The notes under the pieces are model-generated. The model was not told where the DNA came from and searched no databases. It saw only the letters and a list, made by a program, of their open reading frames with translations. Shown here in pieces: positions 9,023 to 20,279 of a DNA stretch of 27,512 bases; position 1 is the stretch's first letter, and every line of letters starts with the position of its first letter. The stretch spans positions 1-27,512 of the forward strand of contig JAHLWZ010001030.1 in assembly GCA_020536535.1 (NCBI GenBank). The letters are read 5' to 3'. Source of the DNA: Pelomyxa schiedti (Eukaryota > Evosea > Pelobiontida > Pelomyxidae). The position numbers were made by a program, and so were the translations under genes.

Positions 9023-10574
9023 TTACAGTCCTTCTTCTTCGTAGTCTGAGAGGGAGATGAACTCAGGAGGGGGTTCCACTTCAACAATCTCAACCAAGTC
9101 CTGTCCCTGCTCATCAACCAGCTCTGCTTCTTCGTAGTACGTCGGGAGTGGTGAAGTCTGTTTACTTGCAGGTGTTTCAGTGTCAGTTTCCAACTGGCTT
9201 GGTGGTGGACTTTGAGGTTCTGGCCGTAGAGCATTTGGTTGCGTTGATGATGGCAGGACGGGAGCTGGTAATGCCGGATGTGTGATGCTGGTGGTATTTG
9301 TGACTGTTGTGATGGGGGTGGAAGTGATAGGTGTTGTGTATGAACATTCACCTTGGTGGTTGGGCTGGGGTGTATGGGGAGGCCTGGGTTGTGAGAACTC
9401 TGCGCATGTAGGTCGCGGCCGGGGTAAGAACTCCGCAGTAGCTGTAACCTGAGTCTGGGAGATTTGTGTGGAAGCGGTACAAGGCAGTGCTTCAATGGTC
9501 TCCGGTGGTGGGCTTTGAGGTTGAACAGGCGAACTTTTAGAATCTATGGTTAACAAAACAAAACTGAATAGAGGTGTAGTGTGAGCGAAGCCTCCCAAAA
9601 AGGCAGGTGCGATGCGCCTGAGTGCACATGGCTTTCTAGATGGGGTTCTCACAGTGCAACCCAAGGACTGTATGGAAAGGGTTACTTCCCAAAACAAATC
9701 CGGGGTTACACATCCAATGGTGCTGGGAGAGTGCACATTGGGGTTATACCGAATTCGACATGCATCTCAGCTGTTGGGATATTGCAGTATAGTAGTTGGG
9801 GGAGAGACGGAGGAGTGTGGAGAAATAATGAAAGAGAAATGAACAAGCCTCGTATTGTCGTCATCATCGTCCAGGATTTTAATAAGCTCTGGCCTTCTTT
9901 TTGAGTTTTCTACTACCTTGAGTAACCGGTCAAGATTCTTCTGATCATTTCTAGAAGACGAGTTAGGGCAAGAGAAAAGCATTTCACAACTGAATGCACC
10001 TGCTGTGTGTAGACTCGCAATACATGAATCGTGTATCACGCCCGACTCGCGTCTTTGCTTTAATTGCCAAGAGACTGTTATTTTGAAGGTTTGTATAAGC
10101 GAAGGGTCGATCAACGAGGCCAGCAGCCTCGAAAGGCTTTTGGTCCTGTCTGTAAGGACCAGCAGGCTTGAATCTTCTACGGCCTCGGCAAGGCCCGTCG
10201 TGTCTCAGTGGCGCAGCGCTCGGAGGTTGCGGTTGCTTTTCCGCTCTAGGAGGAATACCCTTTGGAGCCTGACAACGTGCACGCTGTGGCAGTGTTTTAC
10301 CAATAGGATTCGCAGGAAGAGGCAGAAACGTAGGCGTCGGCAGATGTGGCGTAGGAAAGCAACGAGTAGCGGGGGGAGTAGGCAACAAACCACCCTGGTT
10401 GGGACCGAGAGAGCATCGCGTGGCGACCGTTGAACGAGGTAGCGGCGGTTGCTGGACACGTGCCGGAGATCTGGGGAAAAAAGGTGTGGTCTTTGGGATC
10501 TTAGCGGCGGTAGTGGTTACGCATGGGAAACTGTCGTCGTCGTCAATTACTATGACTGTCGCGTTGGCTTGCAT
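9023..10574 (-). CDS. Pro/Thr-rich protein with SUMO-interaction-like motifs
   Basis: Four exons: 10574-10000, 9950-9845, 9765-9712 and 9667-9023, giving about 459 aa. No globular domain is recognisable. The N-terminus MQANATVIVIDDDDS contains a textbook SUMO-interacting motif (VIVI followed by acidic residues). A second copy, LIKILDDDDDN, lies at about 214-224. The last 25 residues contain DLVEIVEVE and FISLSDYEEE, both of the same hydrophobic-plus-acidic type. Between them are long Pro/Arg-rich (residues 25-150) and Pro/Thr/Gln-rich (about 270-430) disordered stretches. Multiple SIMs suggest binding to poly-SUMO chains or SUMO-rich bodies, which is an inference; no RING or other catalytic domain is present. 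The exon 2-3 junction has two possible acceptors and is the weakest part of the model. The ATG at 10574 immediately precedes the first SIM. Confidence 0.65.
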
Positions 10575-10843
10575 CTCCGTGTAGTGTCGTTGTCTTGATT
10601 TGTTTGGTGTGATTGTTTGTGAAAGAAACTTTTTGCGCAAGTTTCGGCGTTCCGGTTTCGTAATGACTCTGCAATTGCATGATGGGTCTGGATCTGAGAC
10701 TCACACATACAGCTCCATCTTGCCCGGTACATATTCTTCCATCTCACTCAATCAGTTTGTTCTGATTGGAACTTATCTCAGATCAAAAACACTTCGCGAT
10801 TCTAGGAAGTCGGTTCTGCCGTTTCACGAGCTGTTTTGCGCCA
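10575..10843. promoter_or_regulatory. Divergent intergenic region
   Basis: About 269 bp between the ATGs of the SIM-rich gene (leftward) and the TTRAY-like gene (rightward). A plus-strand frame from 10663 is open through this region but lacks protein-like features and runs out of frame with the WD40 exon, so I read it as non-coding. Confidence 0.4.
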
Positions 10844-13800
10844 ATGAGGTGCTGCGTGTTGAGACGCTTCGACCTGTCCGGGGCCAGAGGGCCCCCCTCT
10901 GCAGTTGCAAAGCCTGTGACGTCACGGTCGGCGCAAAGTTGGCACGTTGTCTCGGCGTGCTTCCATTTCCACAAGCCGACGCTCTTTGTGGCCACCAAAT
11001 CTGCTATCTTCTGTGCCCATCTGTTCTTTTTCTATATTTTTATTTGTGGTTTTTGATTTAGGTCTAGTTTTTTTTTTTTTAGCCCAACTTACAAAAGAAT
11101 TGTATTGCAATAACCAATTCCATCATTGTTATGCAGCATACGATGTATCAAGTGGGATGCAAGACAAGATAATATCTTTGGGGGATACGTCGAAGAAGAC
11201 TGCACAACAATCACAGTGGAAGATACAACATATTTTACATGTTCCAGTGGCAAACTTACTCTGTGCAATGTGTGATGTGGGTAACCCAAACCTAAATGGT
11301 TGAACTTGCAAGCCCACACTCAACAAGGATGGCCACATGAAAGCATGGGATGCTGATTCAATGTCTTTGGTAGTTTCATTTGTTCCTACATTGGAGCGAG
11401 AACAAGCGCCATTCGCATCCTTTGCTGCCAGTACAACATCACCACTTGTTTTTTATTCAAAAGCCTCAACAAAGCATATCAGTGGTGTGCCTCCTTTTTG
11501 GTTTTTTGCACAATAAAGTGTTTAATGGCCTCCAATAATTATGTGACCTCAGTGTTGGACCTATATACTATGGAGTACTTCAAGATGCGAGGAAGCAAAA
11601 AGCAAATTGCTGCCTTAGCCGTACACCCAAAGGAGTACATTCTGGTACTTTGTTCACTACCCTCACCCCTTTTCTCACCCCATAAGGCTTCATGCTCACT
11701 CGAAGGGGAAATAAGATTATGGGATTATGAAAAACAGGCCACAATTGCAACATTAGAGAGTATGATATAGGAAAAATTCTCAACATTCTGAATTACACAG
11801 ACTCTCTTCCCCCATCGCCATCATACTTCCTGTCTTTTAATGCTAGTGGGACCCATCTATTTGGCGGCACCCCAAATGGCAATATTATTATTCAAGACAC
11901 AAACTCCATGAAATCCTCTGTAACAAATCCCCCAATTATGTATGTCATGCATCCATCTCCCACTTTAGTACCAACACACGGAACAAAGTTCCAAGAAGGA
12001 TCTTGGGTGTGCATTCTGGTACCTGACATTTCACCCACGGTTACCATTGTTGGTGGGGTTGACAAAAAGTGGGGAGTTCAGATCTTATCAAGTCAGTGAC
12101 GACTCATTAACTTCATCAAGTATACTCATAAGCATTTACCAACTCTTACTTCATTTTAAGAACTTGTTGACATTTTTAATGAACCTGAAAGAACTAAATC
12201 TGCCTTGCCAATGAAAAAGCTCTTACAACCGCTCTTAGTTTTCCATTACACAAAAAACATGATTGGTTACTTCGTAAGTGCTACTTCAGTAGAAATAAGA
12301 TTTTGAACTCTTATTCCAGGACAATGTACCCGTTCTTGACAGCGACTCTACTGAAAAGAAAATTCCATTATCAGTCATTTATCAATTGATAGATCCAGCA
12401 TTTGGTAACATGCAGACTGTTGTGGCCCCCATTCCCACTATCCAACCTGAGGACATTTCTTTCGGTGGGAAATCAGTATTTGATTTTTCTTCTGATAGTA
12501 TTTATTTCGCCAGGTTCGTTCTCTCTAATTCTTCAAAGCATTTTTAAGAGTATCCGGACAGTGGGAATTGCATAAATACATATTCTTTTGCATCAAATGA
12601 AATAGCTGTGTGTCTCCCAATAGAGGTTTGTCCTCAATTTCTGTTCATCAAATAAACAAACAAAAGCATATAAAAACTCTATGGTCTACCCTTCCTGATA
12701 GCCCGGGCAAATTGGTATTAATACTGATTAAATTTTAGTTAGTTCTTACTGTACTCTCAGTCCCCAATATCTCATGACATAGGCTTTTTGCGTCCTGTGA
12801 AGATTCTTCATAGGTTCCCAACTGCCCTTCCTCCTAAGTTATATATTCATTGAAAAAAGTTCCAAGCGGTCATTACTGGCTATTCTTTTAGAGGAAACGG
12901 CACATAACTCTACTAAGAGAGGGTGCTATTTTTATCCTACTTCCAAAAAAACGAATCCTGTAATTTGCACAGGTGAACTTTCTGTTACACCGAAGGTTGT
13001 CTCTAAAATAATTCACTAGGCTGTGATTTCATCTTCTATGAGAATGACCAGTTTGTACTGGTTCTTGATGACATGAACAACTCCCTAAAACTTGGTGAAA
13101 TTTCTTCTTTTCCACATGCAGCTGTCACTGTTGCATTACCAACGGACTATGGGCCGCCTCAAGCAACTTTTTTTTCTCCCTTATGTAGTCTAGATTATTT
13201 TTTCCTAGTTTCTTACAGTTCTTTTTTCACATTTCACAGTGAAAAACGGAGGAAGCACCTTCCTAATATCGTTTCAGAAAGATAATGTTTCTACCCTCTT
13301 GTTGCTGTCTCGTAAGAAGAAAGCAGTAGAAATTCTTCACACACTTCAATTGGGAAACTCAGAAAGAATTCTCGATGTATGACTGTCATTCTCCATAAAC
13401 TTCTAAATAGCTCATTAGATCCAATGGCAAACACAAAGGACCTCAAATTTCAATATTCTCGCAGTTCTGACAAACACCCGACTTATGCTGGTGGACTCCA
13501 ATTTGCATGTCTTGATATCACTTTGTGAATCCTTCTGCACAACCACAGTTTGTATAGCTAGATCAAAATTGCATTACCAACTATCTTAGTATAACAGCAT
13601 AATGTGGGTGGGGTGGTCTCTGTTCTTTACCACACGTACCTCGGTAAAAATGATGACTCTGGACGGAAGTATCTCGAATGTTCTGAGTTTATCAGATGAA
13701 AAATCAGGTATTAAAAGAGAACAATGCCAGAACTAAAAAATCGGAAATTAGTTCTTTGTGGCATGTTGCCTGACAGAATATTACTGGCAACAACTGAACT

Positions 13801-16800
13801 CAATACAACCACAATTTACGCACGACCACTTGCTCTCTTAACTCCCCTACTCCTGGGGGAATTAGCTGCACAACCTTTTTCTGGTTATCCAGATATGTTA
13901 TTCCGAGATAAAGTATTGCAGCTTGTTACACGGTACACTTCAGCCCGACTATTATTACTGAGTACGCCACTCTTAGATTTGATTGGTCAAACATTGCCAG
14001 TAGTGTCATATCTAAATTGACGGACTTTCACTTCTATGACATCGCACATTGTCTGGCTTTGCATACTCTGTCCCTCAGACAGAGAAACGAAGTTGCAATG
14101 AACGCACATTGCTACACTCAAGCTTTTGAAATTCTTGCAGCGGAATTGAAAGCCAAACAGGGTTCGATTATTCTACTCACCTTTTAAGTTAATAATAATA
14201 TGACCAGAGTCCCACCCGTTACATGGATCGGAGCTCTTCAATAAATTTCTCAATCTCATGGCATTATGCATCCATCATGGCCAGTACAAGCTTGCTGAGC
14301 AGGTTTTTTTTTTATCATTAAACACAAAAAATCATTAACATCACAAACAGTGTTGTGAGACAATTGGGGATCCCCAGCTTAGTCTTATCTTATATCTGGT
14401 GACCCGAAACAAAGCTGGACTCCAATCCCTGTGTACATCCAGTTCAACCAGAGAAGTATCCGCAGCTGTTACAAAGTTCTTGCAATTCCCCGTAAGTTCT
14501 CTGGGTTACTTCAGCTCCATCCCTCATAGTTATAGAACTTATTGGATACCCCAACCGTAAATGCTACTCTTCACTCACATGAATGTTCTGAAGCTGACCT
14601 TCTTCCTCGCACTTCAACTAAGGCAGTTGCTATGGTCAATGGAAGGGCAATAATTTTTTTGAGGTACACTAATTGTGAAAATCTGGTCCTTACTTTCGGT
14701 GCAGTACTTCTGACTGCTCAGCCTGGTTTAATATGCCATCACAGCCACCCCCAGATTTAGCTACAGATATTGAATCGGAACAATCCATTTTCGCAGCAGC
14801 CAATTCTTCTCCAGGTCTTGCAACACCTACAGCCACATCCACAGTTACATCCACACAACCTCTTGTACCAACCTGCCTTCCTCCCACATCAATTTCTGCA
14901 TCAAAACGTTCATCTGCTTCATCGCTAATGTCATTGATCACATCTGCTTCCTCAAGCTCTACTCCTGCACCAACGGCCATTTCTGCTTCAAAGAGAGGTT
15001 CTTCCCGTTTGTTAATTCCTCCTAGTCAACTAGCCTCTAATGTTGCGCCATCGTCAACTTCAATCACAACATCCCTTACTCCTGTGAGTACAGTTAAGAC
15101 AGTAGTACCTTCAACAAATGTGGAAGAAAAGCCTTGCAGTTATTTTCCTTCCAAACAAAATTTCGAATTTATTTTTCACCACCAACTGCAGATTTGACCA
15201 GACCAGCAGGACCCATATCGTTTCCATCCTTTTCTTTTTCTGCTCCTACCTTCGCAGCACAGGGGCGAGTGCTCCCTTCTATTTCCAAGTATCTCTCTGG
15301 GATGGTAGAAACGCTAATACTTTCTCCAGATGCAATGTCTCACCAAGATTAAATAAAGCCGAGGCTGATGACATCCCGTACTGTGAAGAGTTCTTCAAGG
15401 AGGAGTTGGACAAACCCCCTGTTTTTGACAGGTAAACCCCCCCAATAAGGAGAGACTAATTTGGATAGGTCCACACTTCTGAGTCAACCACATTCTTTCT
15501 GTTCGTTACCATTAAACCTTAAAGTCGAGCCACTTACCCTGATACAACCAAGGAGAGCGCCTAGTTCGCAATCTGTCAGTTCCTCTCTCGACAAACAACT
15601 GCATAGTACTGTGGAAGATACAACTACTCGGCGGCTAGAGGAAACACCTCACAAAACCCCCACTTCAAAGATACACCCAAGTCCACTTGAAAGAAGTGTC
15701 TCCCAATACAACGTTGGATCACATAATGCTCCCTCTCATGCGCACACACCGCTTTCAAAGCCTGATCACAAAACAGGGCATGCATCTCTACGCTCATCAT
15801 CTGATTCTGTTGTGAAACGAGAGAAGGTCACCGCAGTAACTTCTTCTTTGAGTGAGAAAGCTAAGACACCACCACCAACATCCCCTCCCCCATCTACTTC
15901 ACCCTCATTCCCAAACTCTACATCATCGACTTCACCGCCTCTGAATGACACAACTTCCATCACAACAACACAGAGACCTTCACATCACAGCAAACCTCAA
16001 AAAGCGTACGATAGGTTTACATTGCCACCACAGTCGGCAGAAACCCCTGACACTGACGTTCGCCGTCAAACACTTTCCCGACCTCCATCTTTACCTCCTC
16101 CTCGCCCTCCTCCTAGAGTAGAGGAAAAAGGAGTTCAAAAAGAGACCAATGCTCTTCTCATGAGCCCGTAAGAGGTCCTTCTTTATGTGACCCACTAACA
16201 ACCAATACAGTGATTACCTCACTACCTGTGTTGCGGTTTATCAAGGATGGGAAAGAAAACAATACTCTAATTGCATCAAAGCATGCGATGTTGGATTGAA
16301 GCTCCTTGTTACAGGTTTTTTCCTCTCTCGAAGGCTAATAATAACACTCACAAACCAGCATGCCCAACGGAGCACAGGGATAACCCTGACAATTACCCAC
16401 TCGAAGTTATTGACGCAATCAAGTTGCTCGCATCATACAAGTACGATTCGAAATTTTCAAATCCAATAACAATGTTTTTAGAGTAGCCTGCAACATCCTA
16501 CAGGAGATTTCCGATTTGGCACCAACTGATCCACAAATACCACTTTTAAAAAAATTTGTGTCTTCTCTATCGATTCAGGTTTCCCTGATATTATTAATGT
16601 GGTGATAACTGTTTCCAACAAAAAGCCACAACACCGGGTGGAGTGCCTACGCCAAGCTGTGGAAAGCAATCTCAATGCTTACAACTATGGGATTGCTTCT
16701 AATGCCATTCAAGTAATTTATTCCTATTTCCTTTACCCTCTTTTCAACAATACCCAGGGGCTTCTCGCACTCCAACTTGGCCCGGAAGAAATTAACGATC

Positions 16801-17189
16801 TCAAAATGAAATCCAAAAAATGCAGAGAGAATAAGTGGGTGGACGCCAACATAGTAGAGTACTCGTGTCTTGCATGCAGTACAAAGGCACTTAAATTAAT
16901 GGACATTTCTCTCACAAACAAACTAACAAGCAATTGCACAGACTTGTATTGGTGCCGCAGAGTGTAATAATTGTAAACTACCAATCCGATTTTGTTCTGT
17001 AGTGTGTATCCCCTAACCCACAAAACACACCAAAAGAAGTAACACTACATTCAGACATTCGGCCCAATATCTGTCACACCTACCCCACAGTGTTCAATTT
17101 GTTCTTCCTTCTTCAGTGTGTCTACAGCAACGAAGTGCCCCCATTGCCTAGTGGGCAATATTGTAGTTGTAAAAAAACGTGGTGTTTGA
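10844..17189 (+). CDS. TSET complex TTRAY-like coat subunit (WD40 + alpha-solenoid + C-terminal zinc module)
   Basis: Many exons; the first are 10844-11012, 11137-11276, 11328-11484, 11553-11644 and 11687 onward. WD40 segments include FVATKSAIFSYDVSSG, DGHMKAWDADS, EGEIRLWDYEKQ and FGGTPNGNIIIQDTNS. The middle part contains LVLCGMLPDRILLATTE and RPLALLTPLLLGELA, then HGSELFNKFLNLMALCIHHG. I recognise this order and wording from the plant TTRAY proteins (the AT5G24710 type), which belong to TSET, a COPI/AP-related endocytic membrane coat. A Ser/Thr/Pro-rich disordered stretch (about 14700-16170) with PPPRPPPR motifs follows. The C-terminus has helices (LRQAVESNLNAYNYGIAS) and a cysteine module, SCLACT, ECNNC, CSICSSFFS and CPHC, spliced from 16787-16869, 16923-17000 and 17098-17189. 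Exons between about 12540 and 13720 are not fully resolved. The stop is 38 bp from the convergent gene's stop. Confidence 0.72.
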
Positions 17190-17227
17190 ATAGAAATTCA
17201 ATTTTTCTCCTTTTCCTCAACATATGT
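17190..17227. other. 38-bp convergent intergenic gap
   Basis: The stops of the TTRAY-like gene and the Cys-rich gene face each other over 38 bp. A TTGAATAGAAAT string directly after the TTRAY stop resembles one after the NTPase stop (24643-24655); it could be a variant polyadenylation element. Confidence 0.35.
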
Positions 17228-19934
17228 TCAAAGGTGAGAGGAAGAAGCTGTCACAACGGGTGCCACGTGAGCACTAGCAAGAGATGGGGTGGTTGTTGGG
17301 GCAGTAGTATTTGGAAGTGTAGGTTGCTCTTTGGCAACACACTCAGCACAAAGAGTAACCTTTCCGGAACATTCCATTTGCTTGATTACTTTGCTACAGC
17401 CTTCACAGGTACGGCAACGGTCACATGAATAAGCCTTGGTGGATTGCTCTTGGGGTGGTTCCTTGTAAGTGTAAGTTGGGGAGGAATCAGTAAATGGGAA
17501 AGCTGCACATACCAGGCGGATGACTCTATTCTCTTGGCCAGGGGCAGGAACATCCTTTTTGGGGATTAGATGAATCATAACTTGTGCACTAAGGCTTACC
17601 ACAACGGTCCAATCTTTCATTAATTTGAGAGCATAAACCATTAAAGGCCTAGTGTTCGGACATAACATACACTGAAGGACCTGTTTCGTGTAAGGGAGTT
17701 ACATACAAACACTTAGGCTCACAGTCTTCTCGTGACACTGCTGACATAAGATGCTAGTGCCAACTTTGCAGGAGCCTGGTTGCCTACAATAACGGCACAG
17801 CTGTATGGGTTGGCCTTTTTTAGGTGCTTCAGTGCAGGATTTGCACAACAACTTCCTTTCTTTGCTCTGGACCTGAATCGATTAAAATTGAATTACAGAC
17901 TTTGAAGGCTTACTTCATATACATAAGTCGCATTCGGTACTGGGATAAGAACTGTGCTTTTCTTCAATTTCGGGAAGCAATCAGGGGGTTGATGGCAGCC
18001 ACAGTTGGGGCATTGAAACTTCTGGGACGACATGAGGAAAAAGTTGGGATTGGGATCTGACAAACAGTCAAACGGCTGCAATTGGTACAAAAGCCTAAAG
18101 GCCCAAGCCTAGTGCATACAGGCGATTGTGAGCACACTGAACATAGCACCCCGCAAGAGGAGCACACTCCATTACGCAGTTCACCCACGCCGCGCTTGAT
18201 TTTCTTACAAACTGTGCATGTACGACATGTCCCACAGATATTTTGAGATTGAGCCTAAAACATAAATATGAGCCAAGTTCAAAGGGAAAACTCAGAAGTA
18301 CGTACTGCTTTGGCGCCAAATGTACTCAGGGGCTTGGATTTATGGCAGGAGGAGCACTTGTTTGTATGTAAGTGATTTTTTTGATTATTGGAGAAAAAAC
18401 CTCCTTGAATCCACGAGGCAAGGTCTTAAGTGATAGTGGCTCAAACATTGGCTTAGGAGATTGGTCGACGGAAGTGCTAAACAAGGGCACATATGACTGC
18501 TGTGTGAAGGATGGAGGTTGAGAGGCGTGGGGTGTCTGTGTCGATTAGAGCCAGGTGTATAAAATTCTGGGATACCTGAATGGGCATATTTGCAACGGGA
18601 TAACGTGGGTCTTGAATTGAAGACACACGGGTACTTTCAGACACTGGCGCAGTTGAGCACGACTGGAAGTTCTGCTGAAACTGGAAAGGGGGCTGGTATT
18701 GCTGCGCATTGGGAGGAACAAAGTGCTGAACACCCGTGGGAGGGTACTTTGACTGGAAAGGAGTCTCAGAAACAGAGCGCAAGTCACCTGGGGAACTCTG
18801 CGGGATGGGCGTTGTAGGGTACTGTACGTCGGGCTGCCTATATTGCACCTGAGAATTCTCAGGCGCATAGGCATAGGTGAGTGCCTGCGTTGGAAGTTGG
18901 TTCTGCCAACCAGGCACAGCACCTTTACCACCGGTGGTTACCCCTTCACTTCCTTCCCTGCATTGGTTCCCTGTCATGTGCATCCCCGGTGTTGCCGAAA
19001 GGTAATTAGCAGATTGTAGCATGCCATCTGGTTCAATATACACACCACCGTTGGAGGGGGGCGGCAAAGCCCACCTACTAACCGGCTGTGGTGATTGCAG
19101 TGGCATGCAATTCATCTGGAAATTGTTATGCGGCATCATTTGGGGCATGACATCTTGGTTTCTTGCACTATCTGTATGAGGCTGCTGCATAGAAAGATTT
19201 TGCTGCTGCAGCTGCAGTTGTTGTTGATGTTGCTGTTGCTGCTGAGGAATATTTTGTTGTGATTGAGGAATATTTTGTTGTGATTGAGGAACAATTTGTT
19301 GGGGGAGTTGTTGTTGGTACTGGAAAGACTGAGTAAGAGAAGAAGACTGAGGAGTGATTTTCAAATTAGACCAATCACACACTGCATTTGGCGAAGTGGG
19401 CGTCAGCTGAGACTGAGTCGGCACCGCTGAAGTGGGAATCTCAGTCATAAGCATAGGCGACCCATAAACAACAAAAGGAGGGGGCGGAGGAGGAACGGCG
19501 TCCCTTTTCATATTCACACCGAGACTGAGGCTTGCATTCTGATTCAAAAGACCAGAAGAAGTCCCGGTCCCAATCCCAGGATACGGCTGCTGCTGTTGGA
19601 ATTGATGTTGATTAATGTGGTTTTGCTGAGAAGCGAAACCGCCACCAACACCAACACCAACGCCATTGCCGTTCCATAACATGCTATTGACATTCGACTG
19701 TTGCTGTTGAAGTTGCTGTTGTTGTTGCTGTTGTTGTTGTTGTTGTTGCTGGTTTAGACGAGGAGGGGGAGGTGGCACGTGATGGTACTGTGGTTGGTTC
19801 TGCTGTTTCCGCTTCTGTTGTTTTTGCTGGTGTTGGTTGTTGTTGTTGTTGTTTGTTCTGTTGTTGGTGCCGTTGTGCGGACGGTGGTGGTTTTTCTGCG
19901 CGCGCACCTGTGGCGTCGTGTTTCTGGCGGACAT
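17228..19934 (-). CDS. Q-rich protein with C-terminal CxxC zinc array
   Basis: Seven exons with consistent phases: 19934-18576, 18499-18401, 18356-18306, 18254-18066, 18021-17953, 17872-17723 and 17680-17228 (a 51-bp in-frame intron near 17461-17511 is possible), giving about 789 aa. Residues 1-450 are low complexity: a basic His/Asn/Gln start, PPPPPRL, a poly-Q run at about 60-80 and tandem QQNIPQS repeats, a prion-like composition. Residues from about 487 on hold about 33 cysteines, mostly in CxxC pairs: CSSCHKSKPLSTFG, CGTCRTCTVC, CSSCGVLCSVC, CTNC, CPNCGC, CKSC, CRYC, CQQC, CMLC, then CDRCRTCEGC with CAEC. This looks like consecutive zinc-binding treble clefs or ribbons. The CSSCHK...F element recalls the Stc1/LIM-like class, a weak inference. 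The ATG at 19934 (MSARNTTPQ) is the first in frame. A nucleic-acid or chromatin role is possible but unproven. Confidence 0.75.
19200..19330 (-). repeat. Short tandem repeats coding for QQNIPQS and Q runs
   Basis: The 21-bp unit around gaggaatattttgttgtgatt occurs about two and a half times in tandem (19248-19298), next to CAG/CAA-mixed glutamine codons. It keeps the frame of the Q-rich gene and varies the length of its disordered part. Confidence 0.6.
19690..19755 (-). repeat. Poly-glutamine coding tract
   Basis: Mixed ttg/ctg triplets on the plus strand encode roughly 18 Gln with one Leu interruption near residues 60-80 of the Q-rich protein. The mix of CAA and CAG suggests selection for protein composition and not simple triplet expansion. 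Confidence 0.75.
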
Positions 19935-20279
19935 TGTGGTTCTCTTGATGATGATGGGAGTGGGTGGTGTCTGTGTGGAGGGAGAGAAGTGTGTGTGTAT
20001 GAAATAAGGGCGATGGCGGACGACTGTGTGTGGGTACGGACTATGGAATACTGAGGAGGGCCTGGGCGCGAAACGGCTGGCTGCGGCTTACTTGGTTATT
20101 GGCTTCTTGATATTTCGATTTGATTTGTTTTCGTGGTTTTGAGTCGAGGCAAGAAACACAAAGAAGGATTCGGGGTGCCGAATTGGCCATTACATTTTTG
20201 CTGTTCTTTGTTTGGAACCAACGACTCTGAGCTCGTTAAGGCTTTCTCGGCACCGGTGTTTTTAAACAGTTTGGGCACA
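19935..20279. promoter_or_regulatory. Divergent intergenic region
   Basis: 345 bp between the ATG of the Q-rich gene (leftward) and of the 269-aa gene (rightward). It contains a GT-rich stretch (about 19965-20035). I see no gene, TATA element or repeat in it. Confidence 0.45.

Noticed and set aside
10600-11061. 153-codon plus-strand frame with several Cys
   Set aside because: Overlaps the TTRAY-like first exon in another frame and the divergent promoter; only the 10844 frame joins the WD40 exons in phase.
19779-20054. Plus-strand Leu/Val-rich frame
   Set aside because: Antisense of the Gln/Asn codons at the start of the Q-rich gene.
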